From NCBI GenBank assembly GCA_018268915.1, contig JAFDVQ010000001.1:62001-126000 (forward strand): 64,000 nucleotides of DNA, read 5' to 3'. This document shows, piece after piece, positions 56,111-64,000 of the stretch (positions are counted from its first letter, which is position 1; each line of letters opens with the position of its first letter). Source of the DNA: Acidobacteriota bacterium (lineage in GTDB: Bacteria; Acidobacteriota; Terriglobia; Terriglobales; Acidobacteriaceae). Position numbers and translations under genes: made by a program. The notes under the pieces are model-generated. The model made no database searches. It saw only the letters and a list, made by a program, of their open reading frames with translations, and was not told where the DNA came from.

Positions 56111-57037
56111 ATGTCCCTTACTCGACGTAAATTGCTGGTTCGTTCTGCTGCGGTGATGGCTGGTGTGCAGGTGGCGGGTGTGAGAGGCCTTTTTGCGGCG
56201 GATGAGAAGGAGAAGCCCGGTGTCCAGATGTACATGGTTGCCGCGGACTTCAAGAAGGATCCGGCGGGGACGCTGAAGCAGCTCTCGGCGCTTGGTTATG
56301 GATACGTCGAAGCGTTTGCGATGGCGATCAGCAATATTCCGGAGTTCAAAAAGATGCTGGCCGATGCGGGGCTTGGGTGCCCGTCTGGGCACTTCGGGTT
56401 TGGCTTCATGCCGACGGAGAAGGTGCTGGGCCAGGCGAGCGAGCTTGGGGTGAAGTACGCGATCAGCTCTGTCCTGCCGCCTGGGAAGTCAGAGGGTGGC
56501 GCCAATATGGGCGGGATGATGGCGAAGATGAATCACCTGACGGCGGACGACTTCAAGGGGATGGCGGCGACGGCGAACCAGATGGGCGAAAGCGCGAAGA
56601 AGCATGGCGTCCAGTTTGCGTATCACAATCACAATGTGGAGTTCCGTAAGTTCGAGGGCGGGCAGACCGGATTCGACATCCTGCTGAAGGAGACCGATCC
56701 GGCACTGGTGAAGCTGGAGATCGACGCGGGCTGGGTTGCAGCAGGCGGAGGGAATCCGGCAGCGCTGATTGCGGCCAATGCCGACCGGGTAAAGCTGATG
56801 CACTTCAAGGATTTCAGCACGGTTACTCCGCCAATCAACGAGCTTGGACCGGAGGCCGGTGGACACATTGTGGACCTGGGAACAGGCGTGGCCCCGCTGA
56901 AAGCTGCATACGAGGCGGCGAAGAAGGCCGGAGTGGAGTACTTCATCGTGGATCACGATCCGCCGTTCAAAGGAAAGACGGCGCTGGAGGCCGCGAAGCT
57001 GGATTATGCGTACGTTGCAGGGCTGATGAAGGCCTGA
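56111..57037 (+). CDS. Exported sugar phosphate isomerase/epimerase-like TIM-barrel protein
   Basis: 308 residues with a Tat-type signal (SLTRRKLLVRSAAVMAGVQVAG) and an AP-endonuclease-2/xylose-isomerase-like TIM barrel: YVEAFAMAISNIPEF, FAYHNHNVEF (metal-site histidines), LEIDAGWVAAGG, HFKDFS and FIVDHD. It may bind or isomerise a sugar in the periplasm. GGAGGAGA is upstream of ATG 56111. It immediately precedes ybeY but belongs functionally elsewhere; it lies between the repeat island and the housekeeping cluster. Confidence 0.82.
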   Translation: MSLTRRKLLVRSAAVMAGVQVAGVRGLFAADEKEKPGVQMYMVAADFKKDPAGTLKQLSALGYGYVEAFAMAISNIPEFKKMLADAGLGCPSGHFGFGFMPTEKVLGQASELGVKYAISSVLPPGKSEGGANMGGMMAKMNHLTADDFKGMAATANQMGESAKKHGVQFAYHNHNVEFRKFEGGQTGFDILLKETDPALVKLEIDAGWVAAGGGNPAALIAANADRVKLMHFKDFSTVTPPINELGPEAGGHIVDLGTGVAPLKAAYEAAKKAGVEYFIVDHDPPFKGKTALEAAKLDYAYVAGLMKA

Positions 57038-57095
57038 GGCGGGCTCGCATAAAATGAAGTGACCGGGGCCGTCCCGAGAGGCGGCCTCGCGTACG

Positions 57096-57629
57096 ATGAT
57101 CATTCTTGACCCAGACCTGGAGTCTGACCATTCCCTTGAAGCGAATCGGAGACGGTCAGCGGCCCCACTCCCAAGGGCCCGATCCCGCGACAATCGAGTT
57201 CCGTCTGCACGAACACTGGCGACTTTTCTGCGCGAGGCTCAAAGCGCGGTGAAGCTGCGGGGAGAGGTTTCTGTGCTGCTCACGACGGACAGGGCGATCC
57301 GCCGGCTGAACCGGCAGTTCAGAGGGAAAGACAAGGCGACGGATGTGCTGTCATTTCCGGCACTGTCCCCGGTCCCCAAAGGCGAGGGACCGGGGGCACC
57401 CGGAATTGCTGGGGATCTGGCGATAAGTATTCCTACCGCTCGAAAGCAGGCGACGATTCTGGGGCACGCGTTATCGATTGAGATCAAAGTGCTGATGCTG
57501 CATGGAATGCTGCACCTTGCCGGGTATGATCACGAGACGGATGATGGAGAGATGGCGCGCCGGGAGGAAAAGCTGAGAGCGAAGCTGCGGCTGCCGCATG
57601 GGCTGATCGAGCGGAGTGTGAGTGCATGA
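57096..57629 (+). CDS. ybeY: Endoribonuclease YbeY
   Basis: 177 residues. Zinc motif HGMLHLAGYDHETDDGEMARREE (H-x3-H-x5-H) is complete. YbeY takes part in 16S rRNA maturation and ribosome quality control. The N-terminal about 30 residues and a Pro/Gly insert (SPVPKGEGPGAPG) are not typical. In many genomes phoH directly precedes ybeY; here they are 4.7 kb apart with the island between them. Confidence 0.93.
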   Translation: MIILDPDLESDHSLEANRRRSAAPLPRARSRDNRVPSARTLATFLREAQSAVKLRGEVSVLLTTDRAIRRLNRQFRGKDKATDVLSFPALSPVPKGEGPGAPGIAGDLAISIPTARKQATILGHALSIEIKVLMLHGMLHLAGYDHETDDGEMARREEKLRAKLRLPHGLIERSVSA

Positions 57630-57650
57630 GGCGCGATCGATTTTCCTTCG

Positions 57651-57704
57651 GGGCTAAAGCCCACCGACGGCCTGCATTCGATACGGCACGGCTAAAGCCG
57701 TGCC
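57651..57704. repeat. REP-like stem-loop pair
   Basis: GGGCTAAAGCCC (57651-57662) and GGCACGGCTAAAGCCGTGCC (57685-57704, perfect 8-bp stem with TAAA loop). Both share the GGCTAAAGCC core and lie between ybeY and the CorC gene. To my recollection this sequence type is highly repeated between genes in acidobacterial genomes. Confidence 0.7.
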
Positions 57705-57741
57705 CCTTCAAAACTGTTGGCGCGAGTGAGAGGTGGCGCGC

Positions 57742-59043
57742 ATGAGCTGGACGACGATTCTGCTGCTCATTCTTGTGGCGCTCATCGATACGTTCGCGGC
57801 GTATATCAGCCGTCTCTACTCGGAGTTTGGAAAGATTCTTCCCCGCGAGGTGCAGGACAATCTGGATGAATGGGAGGAAAAGGTTGAGCCGTTCATCGGG
57901 CTGACGAGAGAGCATGCGGCGTTGTGCGCGGCCGTGCTTCAGCAACTGACCCTGGGAACGATAGCGCTTGCGATCGGGGCAGTGCTGTTCGACCGGGAGC
58001 CCCATGCGGCGAGGCCGACCTTTGCCGAGATTTCGCAGGCAGTGCTGGTGGTGCTGCTGGTGCTGTTGTTCTGCAATCAGATTCTGCCAAACCTTCTATT
58101 CACACAGACCAAGGGAAGGTGGGCGGCGAAGCTGGTGTGGCCGATCCGGCTGATGTTGTGGCTGATGACGCCGATCACCGCGGTGATTCGCTTCTTCTTT
58201 TCGCTCGCTGCACTGGCGGAGGCTCCGGCGGCTAAAGATGAGGAGCCCGCGCCGGATGTGGAGTCCCTGCTGGAGGCAGGCGAGGAAGAAGGAATTCTGG
58301 AAGAGAGCGATCGCGACCTTGTGCGGTCGGCAGTGGAATTTGGCGACAAGCTGGTGCGCGAGGTGATGACGCCGCGGCCGCAAATCTTCGCCGTGCCACA
58401 GTCGATCACGCTCGAGGCATTTCTCGAGAAGCTCAAGGAGCAAAACTACTCGCGCGTACCGGTTTACGACAGGACGCTGGACTCGATTACGGGAATTGCC
58501 TTCGCGCATGATCTTCTGCAGATCAGCGATGAAGAGGCTCGCAGCAGGACAGTCGAAAGCATTCAGCAGCCGGCAGTTTTTGTCCCGGAGACGAAGCGCG
58601 GGTACGAGTTGCTGCGCGAAATGCAGCGTGAAAAGCAGCACATGCGCGTCGTGATCGACGAGTACGGCGGAGTCGCAGGGCTGGTGACGATCGAGGACCT
58701 GCTCGAGGAGATTGTTGGCGATATCCGGGACGAGCACGAAGAGGACGGCCACGTTGGCGATCCGCAGCGCGAGCCGGGCGGCGCGTGGGTGGTGCCGGGA
58801 GATTTTCCGGTTGGCGAATTGTCGCGGCTGTTTGGCGATCAGCTTGCGATGAATGAGGACTACGAGGCAACGACGGTAGGTGGGCTGGTGAGTGAGGTCG
58901 AGGGGCGTATTCCCTTGCCCGGTGAGGTCGTGCTCCTGGAGCACAGCGGGTTGCGGATACAGGTTGTGGCATCGACTGACAGGCGCGTGGACCGGTTGAG
59001 GATCTATCCGCCGGCGAAGGAAGAGGCGACGGCGATGCCGTGA
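57742..59043 (+). CDS. CorC/HlyC-type CBS-domain membrane protein
   Basis: 433 residues from ATG 57742 (GAGAGG upstream; GTG 57733 possible). N-terminal DUF21/CNNM-like membrane domain (TMs about 4-22, 57-80, 97-118, 130-160), then paired CBS domains (VREVMTPRPQIFAVP, RVPVYDRTLDSITGIAFAHDLL, VIDEYGGVAGLVTIEDLLEEIVGDI) and a C-terminal CorC_HlyC domain (AWVVPGDFPVGELSRLFG). Family members are implicated in Mg2+/Co2+ homeostasis. The phoH-ybeY-corC-era order is a common bacterial cluster. Confidence 0.9.
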   Translation: MSWTTILLLILVALIDTFAAYISRLYSEFGKILPREVQDNLDEWEEKVEPFIGLTREHAALCAAVLQQLTLGTIALAIGAVLFDREPHAARPTFAEISQAVLVVLLVLLFCNQILPNLLFTQTKGRWAAKLVWPIRLMLWLMTPITAVIRFFFSLAALAEAPAAKDEEPAPDVESLLEAGEEEGILEESDRDLVRSAVEFGDKLVREVMTPRPQIFAVPQSITLEAFLEKLKEQNYSRVPVYDRTLDSITGIAFAHDLLQISDEEARSRTVESIQQPAVFVPETKRGYELLREMQREKQHMRVVIDEYGGVAGLVTIEDLLEEIVGDIRDEHEEDGHVGDPQREPGGAWVVPGDFPVGELSRLFGDQLAMNEDYEATTVGGLVSEVEGRIPLPGEVVLLEHSGLRIQVVASTDRRVDRLRIYPPAKEEATAMP

Positions 59044-59053
59044 AGACAGAGAT

Positions 59054-59077
59054 CAGTGATCAGGGGTCAGGGATCAG
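59054..59077 (+). repeat. 24-mer interspersed repeat, copy 3
   Basis: 24 bases, 22 identical to 36358-36381 and 21 identical to the reverse complement of 36428-36451. It lies 34 bp before the era start codon. Confidence 0.65.
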
Positions 59078-59110
59078 GAACAACTGCTTGATGAACGGGA
59101 GTGGATTGCA

Positions 59111-60151
59111 TTGAAGTCTGGATTTGTGGCGATACTGGGGCGGCCGAATGCGGGGAAGAGTACCCTGCTGAATGCGCTGACGGGCGAGAAGGTGGCGATT
59201 GTCACGGCCAAGCCGCAGACCACGCGCAATCGCATTGCGGGTGTTGTCGAGGTTGCAGCGAAGAAGAAGGTTCACCCGGCAGCGCAGATCGTCTTCGTCG
59301 ATACGCCCGGCGTCCACAAGCCTGCTTCCCAACTCGACCGGCGAATGCTGCAGGAGGTTCACGAGGCGCTGGAGACGCGAGATCTGGTTCTGGTGCTGAT
59401 CGACGCGAGCCGGCGAGTGCAACTGGAGGCAGCGGGCGAACCGGCACAGGCGCATCAGCGTAAGTCTTCGAACTGGGCTAGCGAAGATGAGTTCCTGTTT
59501 TCGCTGATCAAAGGGCTGGATTGCCCGGTGTTTCTCGTGTTGACGAAAATCGATCTCGTTGCGAAGGATGTTCTCCTGCCCCTGATCGAGACGCTCACGA
59601 AGCAGTACAGCTTTGCCGAAGTGATCCCGGTCAGCGCGCGCAAGAAAGATGGGCTGGAGATACTCGTACGCAAGATCGTGGATGCGCTTCCTGCCGGCGA
59701 GCGCTACTACCCGAAGGACCAGTACACCGATCAGCCCATGCGGTTCATGGTGGCGGAGTTGATTCGCGAGCGGATCCTGGTGGAGACGGGCGAAGAGGTT
59801 CCGTATGCTTCGGCAGTGGTAATTGAAAGATTTGAGGAACCACCAGCTGACGAGCCGCGCAAGAAAAATGCTAAGCCCCCGCTTACTCGGATTGCGGCTG
59901 CGATCTACTGCGAGCGCGATGGGCAGAAGGCCATCCTGATTGGCAAGGGTGGCGCGAAGCTGAAGGAAATCGGAACGGGAGCGCGAAAGCAGATTGAGTC
60001 GCTACTGGGGACGCGCGTGTTCCTCGAACTGCACGTCATCGTCGAGCCGAACTGGCGGGAATCGAGGGGATTTGTAGATTCGCTGGATTGGCGGAGACAG
60101 CTCGAAGCGATGGCGGAGAGGGAAAACCAGGGGGCTAGGAAGAAGGATTAG
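59111..60151 (+). CDS. era: GTPase Era
   Basis: 346 residues from TTG 59111, the only start that agrees with the family N-terminus (KSGFVAILGRPNAGKSTLLNAL). G1 GRPNAGKST, G2 in PQTTRNR, G3 DTPG, G4 TKID and the C-terminal KH domain (AILIGKGGAKLKEIGTGARKQIESLLG) are present. Longer than the usual about 300 residues because of inserts at about residues 105-130 and at 240-255. Era binds 16S rRNA during 30S assembly. Last gene of the ybeY-corC-era run. Confidence 0.95.
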   Translation: MKSGFVAILGRPNAGKSTLLNALTGEKVAIVTAKPQTTRNRIAGVVEVAAKKKVHPAAQIVFVDTPGVHKPASQLDRRMLQEVHEALETRDLVLVLIDASRRVQLEAAGEPAQAHQRKSSNWASEDEFLFSLIKGLDCPVFLVLTKIDLVAKDVLLPLIETLTKQYSFAEVIPVSARKKDGLEILVRKIVDALPAGERYYPKDQYTDQPMRFMVAELIRERILVETGEEVPYASAVVIERFEEPPADEPRKKNAKPPLTRIAAAIYCERDGQKAILIGKGGAKLKEIGTGARKQIESLLGTRVFLELHVIVEPNWRESRGFVDSLDWRRQLEAMAERENQGARKKD

Positions 60152-60164
60152 GCCTGCAAGGCAA

Positions 60165-61187
60165 CTACGCGCCGCGGACTTTTCCGCGGCCGTTGCTTTT
60201 TACGGCGTACATACGGGCATCGGCTGTGCCGATGATGGCGTGGACAGCGTTCTCCGGCGGGCAGGTGGCAAGGCCCACGCTGGCGCTGGCCGTAAGATCG
60301 AGGCCGTTGCTCATGCGGAAATTCGTCTTGATAAGTTGATGATGCAGCTCGTTGACCGCGCTCAGCGCTTCGGTTGCCGTGGTTTCGGGCATCATGACGA
60401 CAAACTCGTCGCCGCCGTATCGAAAGCACATGTCCTTGGGGCGGGCGATCTGCTTGAGGCGTTTGCCCACGCGTCCGAGAAGTTCGCTGCCGATCAGGTG
60501 ACCGTGAGCGTCATTGACGAGCTTGAAGCGATCAAGATCGATGAATGCCAGGCTCACAGGTTTGCCGTGGCGATGAGAGCGATCGACTTCCTGCTCGAGG
60601 ACCTTGTAGAGATGGCGGACGTTGTAGAGCCCCGTGGTGTCGTCGGTGATGGTGAGTTGCTGGATGTGCGCGACGTCTTGCGCGTTTTCGATGGCAATGG
60701 CGGCGTGGTCGCAGAGAATGTGCAGGAAAGCGATGGTGTAGTCGCTCATCTGGCTGGCGCGAGGGTTGAGGATCTCGATGACCCCCTGAATGCCCTTGCG
60801 GCCGCGAAGAGGCATGGCGACAACCGAGCGAACGATCCGCTGTTCGGCATTGAGTGTTTGACTGAGCCGCGGATCGTCTTCCGACTCGGGGACGATGAGC
60901 GTCTCGGCATGTTCGGCGACCCAGCCGGCGACACCCTCACCCACTCGAACGCGCAGGTCGCGGAGTGAGCTTTCGCCGTTGCCGGAAGCGATGGCGTAGT
61001 AGAGCTCCGTGCGCGAGTCGTCCATCATAAGCAGCGTCCACATGTCGGCGGTGATGAGCCGTTCCATCTGCTCGAGGATGGTGCGAAGAATGGTGTCCAG
61101 GTCGAAGCTGGAGTTGAGCGATCGCGCGAGCTGATGGAAGACCATCAAGTCATCGAGGGGGATGCGATTCTCTGTTGATTGAGTCAT
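60165..61187 (-). CDS. GAF-GGDEF diguanylate cyclase
   Basis: 340 residues: GAF domain (about 20-175) and GGDEF domain with RYGGDEFVVMMPET; an RxxD inhibitory site (RPKD) lies exactly five residues before GGDEF. Complete catalytic motif, so it should synthesise c-di-GMP from GTP under control of a ligand of the GAF domain. Convergent with era; a terminator for era lies in its last codons. Confidence 0.92.
   Translation of the reverse strand: MTQSTENRIPLDDLMVFHQLARSLNSSFDLDTILRTILEQMERLITADMWTLLMMDDSRTELYYAIASGNGESSLRDLRVRVGEGVAGWVAEHAETLIVPESEDDPRLSQTLNAEQRIVRSVVAMPLRGRKGIQGVIEILNPRASQMSDYTIAFLHILCDHAAIAIENAQDVAHIQQLTITDDTTGLYNVRHLYKVLEQEVDRSHRHGKPVSLAFIDLDRFKLVNDAHGHLIGSELLGRVGKRLKQIARPKDMCFRYGGDEFVVMMPETTATEALSAVNELHHQLIKTNFRMSNGLDLTASASVGLATCPPENAVHAIIGTADARMYAVKSNGRGKVRGA
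60171..60201 (+). terminator. Terminator of era overlapping the end of the cyclase gene
   Basis: 8-bp perfect stem GCCGCGGA/TCCGCGGC (60171-60178 with 60183-60190) and T-run at 60197-60201 on the plus strand, 20 bp after the era stop codon, within the last codons of the convergent cyclase gene. Confidence 0.65.
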
Positions 61188-61301
61188 CTACGCTCGAACG
61201 GGGAAGAATTCTCTGCTGAGCAATTTTGGCATATAGAGCCGTGCAAATTACGAATGTGGGATATCTTTTGGTCGGGGTAGGGATGTACTAAAGTCACGAA
61301 G

Positions 61302-61336
61302 GCAGGGAACGAGGGGACAAGGGAACGAGGGACTAG
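61302..61336. repeat. CCCTCGTTCCCT-type interspersed repeat, copy 2
   Basis: Two near-tandem GGGAACGAGG units on the plus strand. 61321-61336 is the exact reverse complement of 1236-1251 and 61302-61315 of 14345-14358. It lies between moaA and the cyclase gene. Confidence 0.65.
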
Positions 61337-61370
61337 CGTTGAGTGGTCAGTGGTTGGTGAAAAGGAGAGC

Positions 61371-62408
61371 TCAGCCGCCGATGTGGACCATAGAGCGGGA
61401 CGGTTTCAGGAAGCCGGGTTCGCCGATGTGATGGCGGGCTTCTTTCGCATAGATCGTCTGGACGATGTAATCGGAAAGTTCTGTGTCAGGCTGACCAGCG
61501 CGCATACGCCCATAAAGGTCATGTTCGACCTGAGAGAAGAGACACGTACGTATCTTGCCGTCGGAGGTGAGGCGTACGCGGCTGCATGCTCCGCAGAAAG
61601 CCTGGCTGACTGGAGCGATGATGCCGATTTCGCCGATGCCGTCAGAGAAGGTGTAGCGCCGGGCGGTCTCGCTCGGCTCGCGCGGAGCGAGAGGCACGAG
61701 CGGCATCTCGCTTGAGATACGCGTCACGATTTCCTTAAGTGGGACGACAATGTCCGGCGACCAGAGGCGGTCTTCTTCGAGGGGCATGAACTCGATAAAT
61801 CGGACGATGACGTCTTCTTCGCGGGCGAATCGGGCAAAGCCTTCGATCTCGTTGTCGTTGAATCCGCGGAGAAGTACGCAGTTGATTTTCAGAGGCGCAA
61901 GCCCGGCGGCCTTGGCAGCTCGGATTCCTGTGAGGACTTTCTTGAAGCTTCCCGGCACGCGGGTGATGCGCTCAAAGGTGGGAGCATCGACGGCATCCAT
62001 GCTGACGGTGACGCGATTCAGTCCCGCCGCCTTCAGTGGAGCAGCCATCTTGTCGAGCAGGTGGCCGTTGGTGGTGAGCGCGATATCCAGCGGCTCGCCG
62101 GAGGAGGTGCGGAGGCCGGCAAGCTCCTGAACGAGCTCAATGAGCCCATTTCGCAGCAGCGGCTCGCCACCCGTGAGTCGGACCTTTTCGATTCCCAGGT
62201 TGACGAACAACTTGATCAGTCGAAGGTAGTCACTGATTGCGAGTTCGGGGTACTGCGCGCCGTACTCGCCGGTTCGACAATAGACGCACTTGTAGTTGCA
62301 GCGATCGGTGATAGATACGCGTAGATCGTGGATGATGCGGCCGTGGCTGTCGGTCAGACGTCGTGCTGTTCGTGTCTCGGCGGATGTCGTAGAGGAAGCA
62401 GCGGCCAT
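61371..62408 (-). CDS. moaA: GTP 3',8-cyclase MoaA
   Basis: 345 residues, radical-SAM enzyme of molybdenum cofactor synthesis converting GTP to 3',8-cyclo-GTP. N-terminal cluster C37-x3-C41-x2-C44 (CNYKCVYC), C-terminal cluster in AFCGACSRVRLTSDGKIRTCLF, and the double-glycine end (HIGG) are all present. No other moa genes are adjacent. The N-terminal about 20 residues are non-conserved, so the start may be slightly further in. Confidence 0.95.
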   Translation of the reverse strand: MAAASSTTSAETRTARRLTDSHGRIIHDLRVSITDRCNYKCVYCRTGEYGAQYPELAISDYLRLIKLFVNLGIEKVRLTGGEPLLRNGLIELVQELAGLRTSSGEPLDIALTTNGHLLDKMAAPLKAAGLNRVTVSMDAVDAPTFERITRVPGSFKKVLTGIRAAKAAGLAPLKINCVLLRGFNDNEIEGFARFAREEDVIVRFIEFMPLEEDRLWSPDIVVPLKEIVTRISSEMPLVPLAPREPSETARRYTFSDGIGEIGIIAPVSQAFCGACSRVRLTSDGKIRTCLFSQVEHDLYGRMRAGQPDTELSDYIVQTIYAKEARHHIGEPGFLKPSRSMVHIGG

Positions 62409-62520
62409 CGGGATACTTTCAGGCTATACCGTTTTGTCCTGCTTTGCAGCGGACCGGAAAAGCGAGAGCCGGCTGTGACGCCGGCTCATGATTGATGCGA
62501 GATTATCGTTCGGCGAGGCC

Positions 62521-62799
62521 TTAGTCGATGCGGGGCGTACCAGAACGAAGGATGAGTCCGGTGAGGCCGAGCACCACGACCAGCGTGCAGGCAATGCCGA
62601 AGTAAAAGGCCATGGGATGAACCCAGCCCGGGGAGTATTGCAGATCCTGCCCCACCCAGAGAAGCAGTACCGTTGCGATGACTGCGAATTGGCAGGCGAT
62701 GACCAGCAGAGTATGTCCCCACTCGCGTCGCTTGTCGAGCAATTCGACCTGATCTGGGGTGAGATTGCGCTCCTCGGGGGGCAAAAGGGAATTGGCCAT
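62521..62799 (-). CDS. Small two-TM membrane protein
   Basis: 92 residues from ATG 62799 (AGGAGAAAG about eight bases upstream; an in-frame ATG 57 bp earlier has none). Charged N-terminus (PPEERNLTPDQVELLDKRREWGHT) and two TMs (about 31-48 and 62-83). No named family. On the same strand as moaA, 112 bp upstream of it. Confidence 0.6.
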   Translation of the reverse strand: MANSLLPPEERNLTPDQVELLDKRREWGHTLLVIACQFAVIATVLLLWVGQDLQYSPGWVHPMAFYFGIACTLVVVLGLTGLILRSGTPRID

Positions 62800-62996
62800 C
62801 TGAATCTTTCTCCTGGGGAAGCCACGTTCAGCCGGACCGGGCTGCGGGCTGCTCACTGTTTCGATTCAATCACATGAGGGCTGTCGTATTCCACTTCGGT
62901 GCGGGGAAAGGCGGTGATCCGGCAGCGAGTTGCAATGCGGTCAAAAATGAATGAAGCGAAGCGATAGCGCCCTTTCGACCTCCAGCCGGAAAAGCG

Positions 62997-63275
62997 CTAC
63001 TCGCTCAGGAAAGCCAGCGATTGCAGGCTTGTGATTTCAAATGGCTTGCGGCAGCGGACATTCAGGCAGGAGAGTTTATCGTCCCGTCGGACCATATAGG
63101 ACTGCGCCTTGGCGAACTTGGCGCGGTCGCGCTCGTCTGCGTGGCGGGGAAGCTGAGGGCGCTTGCGGCGAACAACCCAGGTGACCTTGTACTCGCCTGC
63201 CTGCCCGCACTTGGGACAGGTAAGGTTGTGGGTGCGCGTCTCAGTGGTTTCGTTGAAAAAGTCGCGTTCTTCCAT
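62997..63275 (-). CDS. Zinc-ribbon hypothetical protein
   Basis: 92 residues from ATG 63275, which places MEERDFFNETTETRTHNLTC at the start; a longer frame upstream is not supported. Two Cys pairs, TCPKCG and CLNVRCRKPF, suggest a zinc ribbon. Basic middle part (RRKRPQLPRHADERDRAKF). A nucleic-acid or protein-binding small protein is likely; no known family is recognised. Confidence 0.6.
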   Translation of the reverse strand: MEERDFFNETTETRTHNLTCPKCGQAGEYKVTWVVRRKRPQLPRHADERDRAKFAKAQSYMVRRDDKLSCLNVRCRKPFEITSLQSLAFLSE

Positions 63276-63492
63276 CAGCTGCAAACTCCCTGAGTGAAAA
63301 GCTTCGCCGCGAAAAACGGATCGGCAGAATGCTGCGATTTTGAGCCCGGTGCAATCGCATCTGGCCGGACCTATCCATAGTAATCCCGAGATCCGGCGCA
63401 AGCAGCCCCATCGCCTGCCGGCAGGAGCCTGCTTACGAATCCCTTACATCCCCTTTAGTTCTTCCTACTTGTTTGAGGGGAATACTGCAGTC

Positions 63493-63744
63493 ATGCACGC
63501 GATAGGCAAATTTCTCATCGATGCGATTGTGGTCATGTTCTTTGTGGGAATGGCGGGCTCGGCGGTGGTGATCGTCATTTCGTTTGTCGAAGACTTCCGC
63601 GAACTCTTTGGCTCAGACGAAAGCACGCCAGAACATGAAGGTCCGCCCCCGTCGACGCATGAGCGATCTGCGGCATACAGCTATTCCCCAGGCAGGGAGC
63701 CTCTGCACCCTTCCATGCCGATGTCTCAATCGACACGGTGGTAA
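63493..63744 (+). CDS. Small single-TM membrane protein
   Basis: 83 residues from ATG 63493 (GAGGGG about 13 bases upstream). One TM (AIVVMFFVGMAGSAVVIVISFV, about 11-32), then an acidic and Pro/Ser-rich cytoplasmic or periplasmic tail. The layout is common for acidobacterial small membrane proteins. No function can be assigned. Confidence 0.6.
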   Translation: MHAIGKFLIDAIVVMFFVGMAGSAVVIVISFVEDFRELFGSDESTPEHEGPPPSTHERSAAYSYSPGREPLHPSMPMSQSTRW

Positions 63745-63810
63745 AGCGAGCAGGCCCCAGTCAGCGCCCCAACAGGCGGCATGGCTTCAGTTAAATTAGT
63801 ACCTACAGGG

Positions 63811-63981
63811 ATGCCTAAAAAGAAGCCAGCAAAGTTCTCGGCTACCAAGGCCGTAAAAGCCAATGCGCGTGAACGCGTTGGGCAGCCCAAGCCTGTCCGT
63901 GTCGTGGACGAGAAGCCAAAAACCGGCAGGCAGGCGAAATATAAAGAGAGCATGGAAAAGATCCTGAACCAGGACGAGTAG
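63811..63981 (+). CDS. Small basic protein
   Basis: 56 residues from ATG 63811 (66 from ATG 63781). Lys-rich (MPKKKPAKFSATKAVKANAR) with a helical C-terminus (TGRQAKYKESMEKILNQDE). No family recognised. Composition is that of a nucleic-acid-binding or ribosome-associated small protein. The window ends 19 bp later. Confidence 0.45.
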   Translation: MPKKKPAKFSATKAVKANARERVGQPKPVRVVDEKPKTGRQAKYKESMEKILNQDE

Positions 63982-64000
63982 GAATGTTTCACCTGCTGTG

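Overview
The window looks like chromosomal DNA of an Acidobacteriota member, probably class Terriglobia. This is inferred from gene content: an Oar-type TonB-dependent receptor with a carboxypeptidase-regulatory N-terminus, a PadR regulator with a long basic N-terminal extension, CadC-like wHTH/TPR regulators, choice-of-anchor repeat proteins, and several small proteins of a kind I associate with this phylum. No rRNA, tRNA, CRISPR array, transposase or integrase gene was found.

Layout. 1-6.6 kb: 3' part of alanine dehydrogenase, an NtrY/NtrX-like two-component pair whose regulator lacks the GAFTGA loop, and a HerA-like ATPase. 6.7-14.2 kb: a J-domain protein with its membrane partner, a short recombinase-like protein, a secreted protein, a small HxH/CPxC membrane protein followed by a TonB-dependent receptor, and a membrane protein. 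14.4-21.6 kb: recX, an ABC exporter (ATPase and permease), a secreted gluzincin-type peptidase, an ABM-fold protein and alaS. 21.6-25 kb: a WecG-type glycosyltransferase, UDP-glucose dehydrogenase and UDP-glucuronate decarboxylase, a compact UDP-xylose/cell-surface glycan module closed by a strong bidirectional terminator. 25-31.5 kb (minus strand): a wHTH-AAA ATPase, a PAS-GGDEF-EAL protein, tyrS, a coiled-coil protein and PadR, with a perfect 20-bp operator-like palindrome in front of padR. 31.7-36 kb: a monoheme-cytochrome/beta-barrel fusion and a pentaheme cytochrome, a zinc alcohol dehydrogenase and a single-domain response regulator. 36.2-37.7 kb: an alanine-type aminotransferase preceded by a putative alanine-rich leader peptide.

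37.8-40.5 kb is an A+T-richer accessory patch: a 610-residue AIPR (abortive infection) protein with a D-QxK nuclease-like N-terminus, a perfect 39-bp tandem duplication, and a Cys/His-rich protein. 41-45 kb: rpsT, an orphan OmpR-type DNA-binding domain protein, an ECF sigma factor and a divergent CadC-like TPR regulator. 45.9-47.7 kb: amtB-glnK nitrogen module. 47.9-51 kb: a repeat-rich secreted protein and an MFS transporter.

The usual phoH-ybeY-corC-era housekeeping cluster is present but split. phoH (apparently started at CTG) lies at 51.3-52.4 kb and ybeY-corC-era at 57.1-60.2 kb. Between them is a 3.5-kb stretch where six small membrane or exported ORFs of unknown function alternate with copies of an imperfectly palindromic element of about 50-77 bp, all in one orientation. 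This cassette-like array is the strongest candidate for an undescribed system. 60.2-64 kb: a GAF-GGDEF cyclase, moaA and small membrane, zinc-ribbon and basic proteins. Two further interspersed short-repeat families (a 24-mer and a CCCTCGTTCCCT-type repeat) and Acidobacteria-style stem-loops lie between genes.
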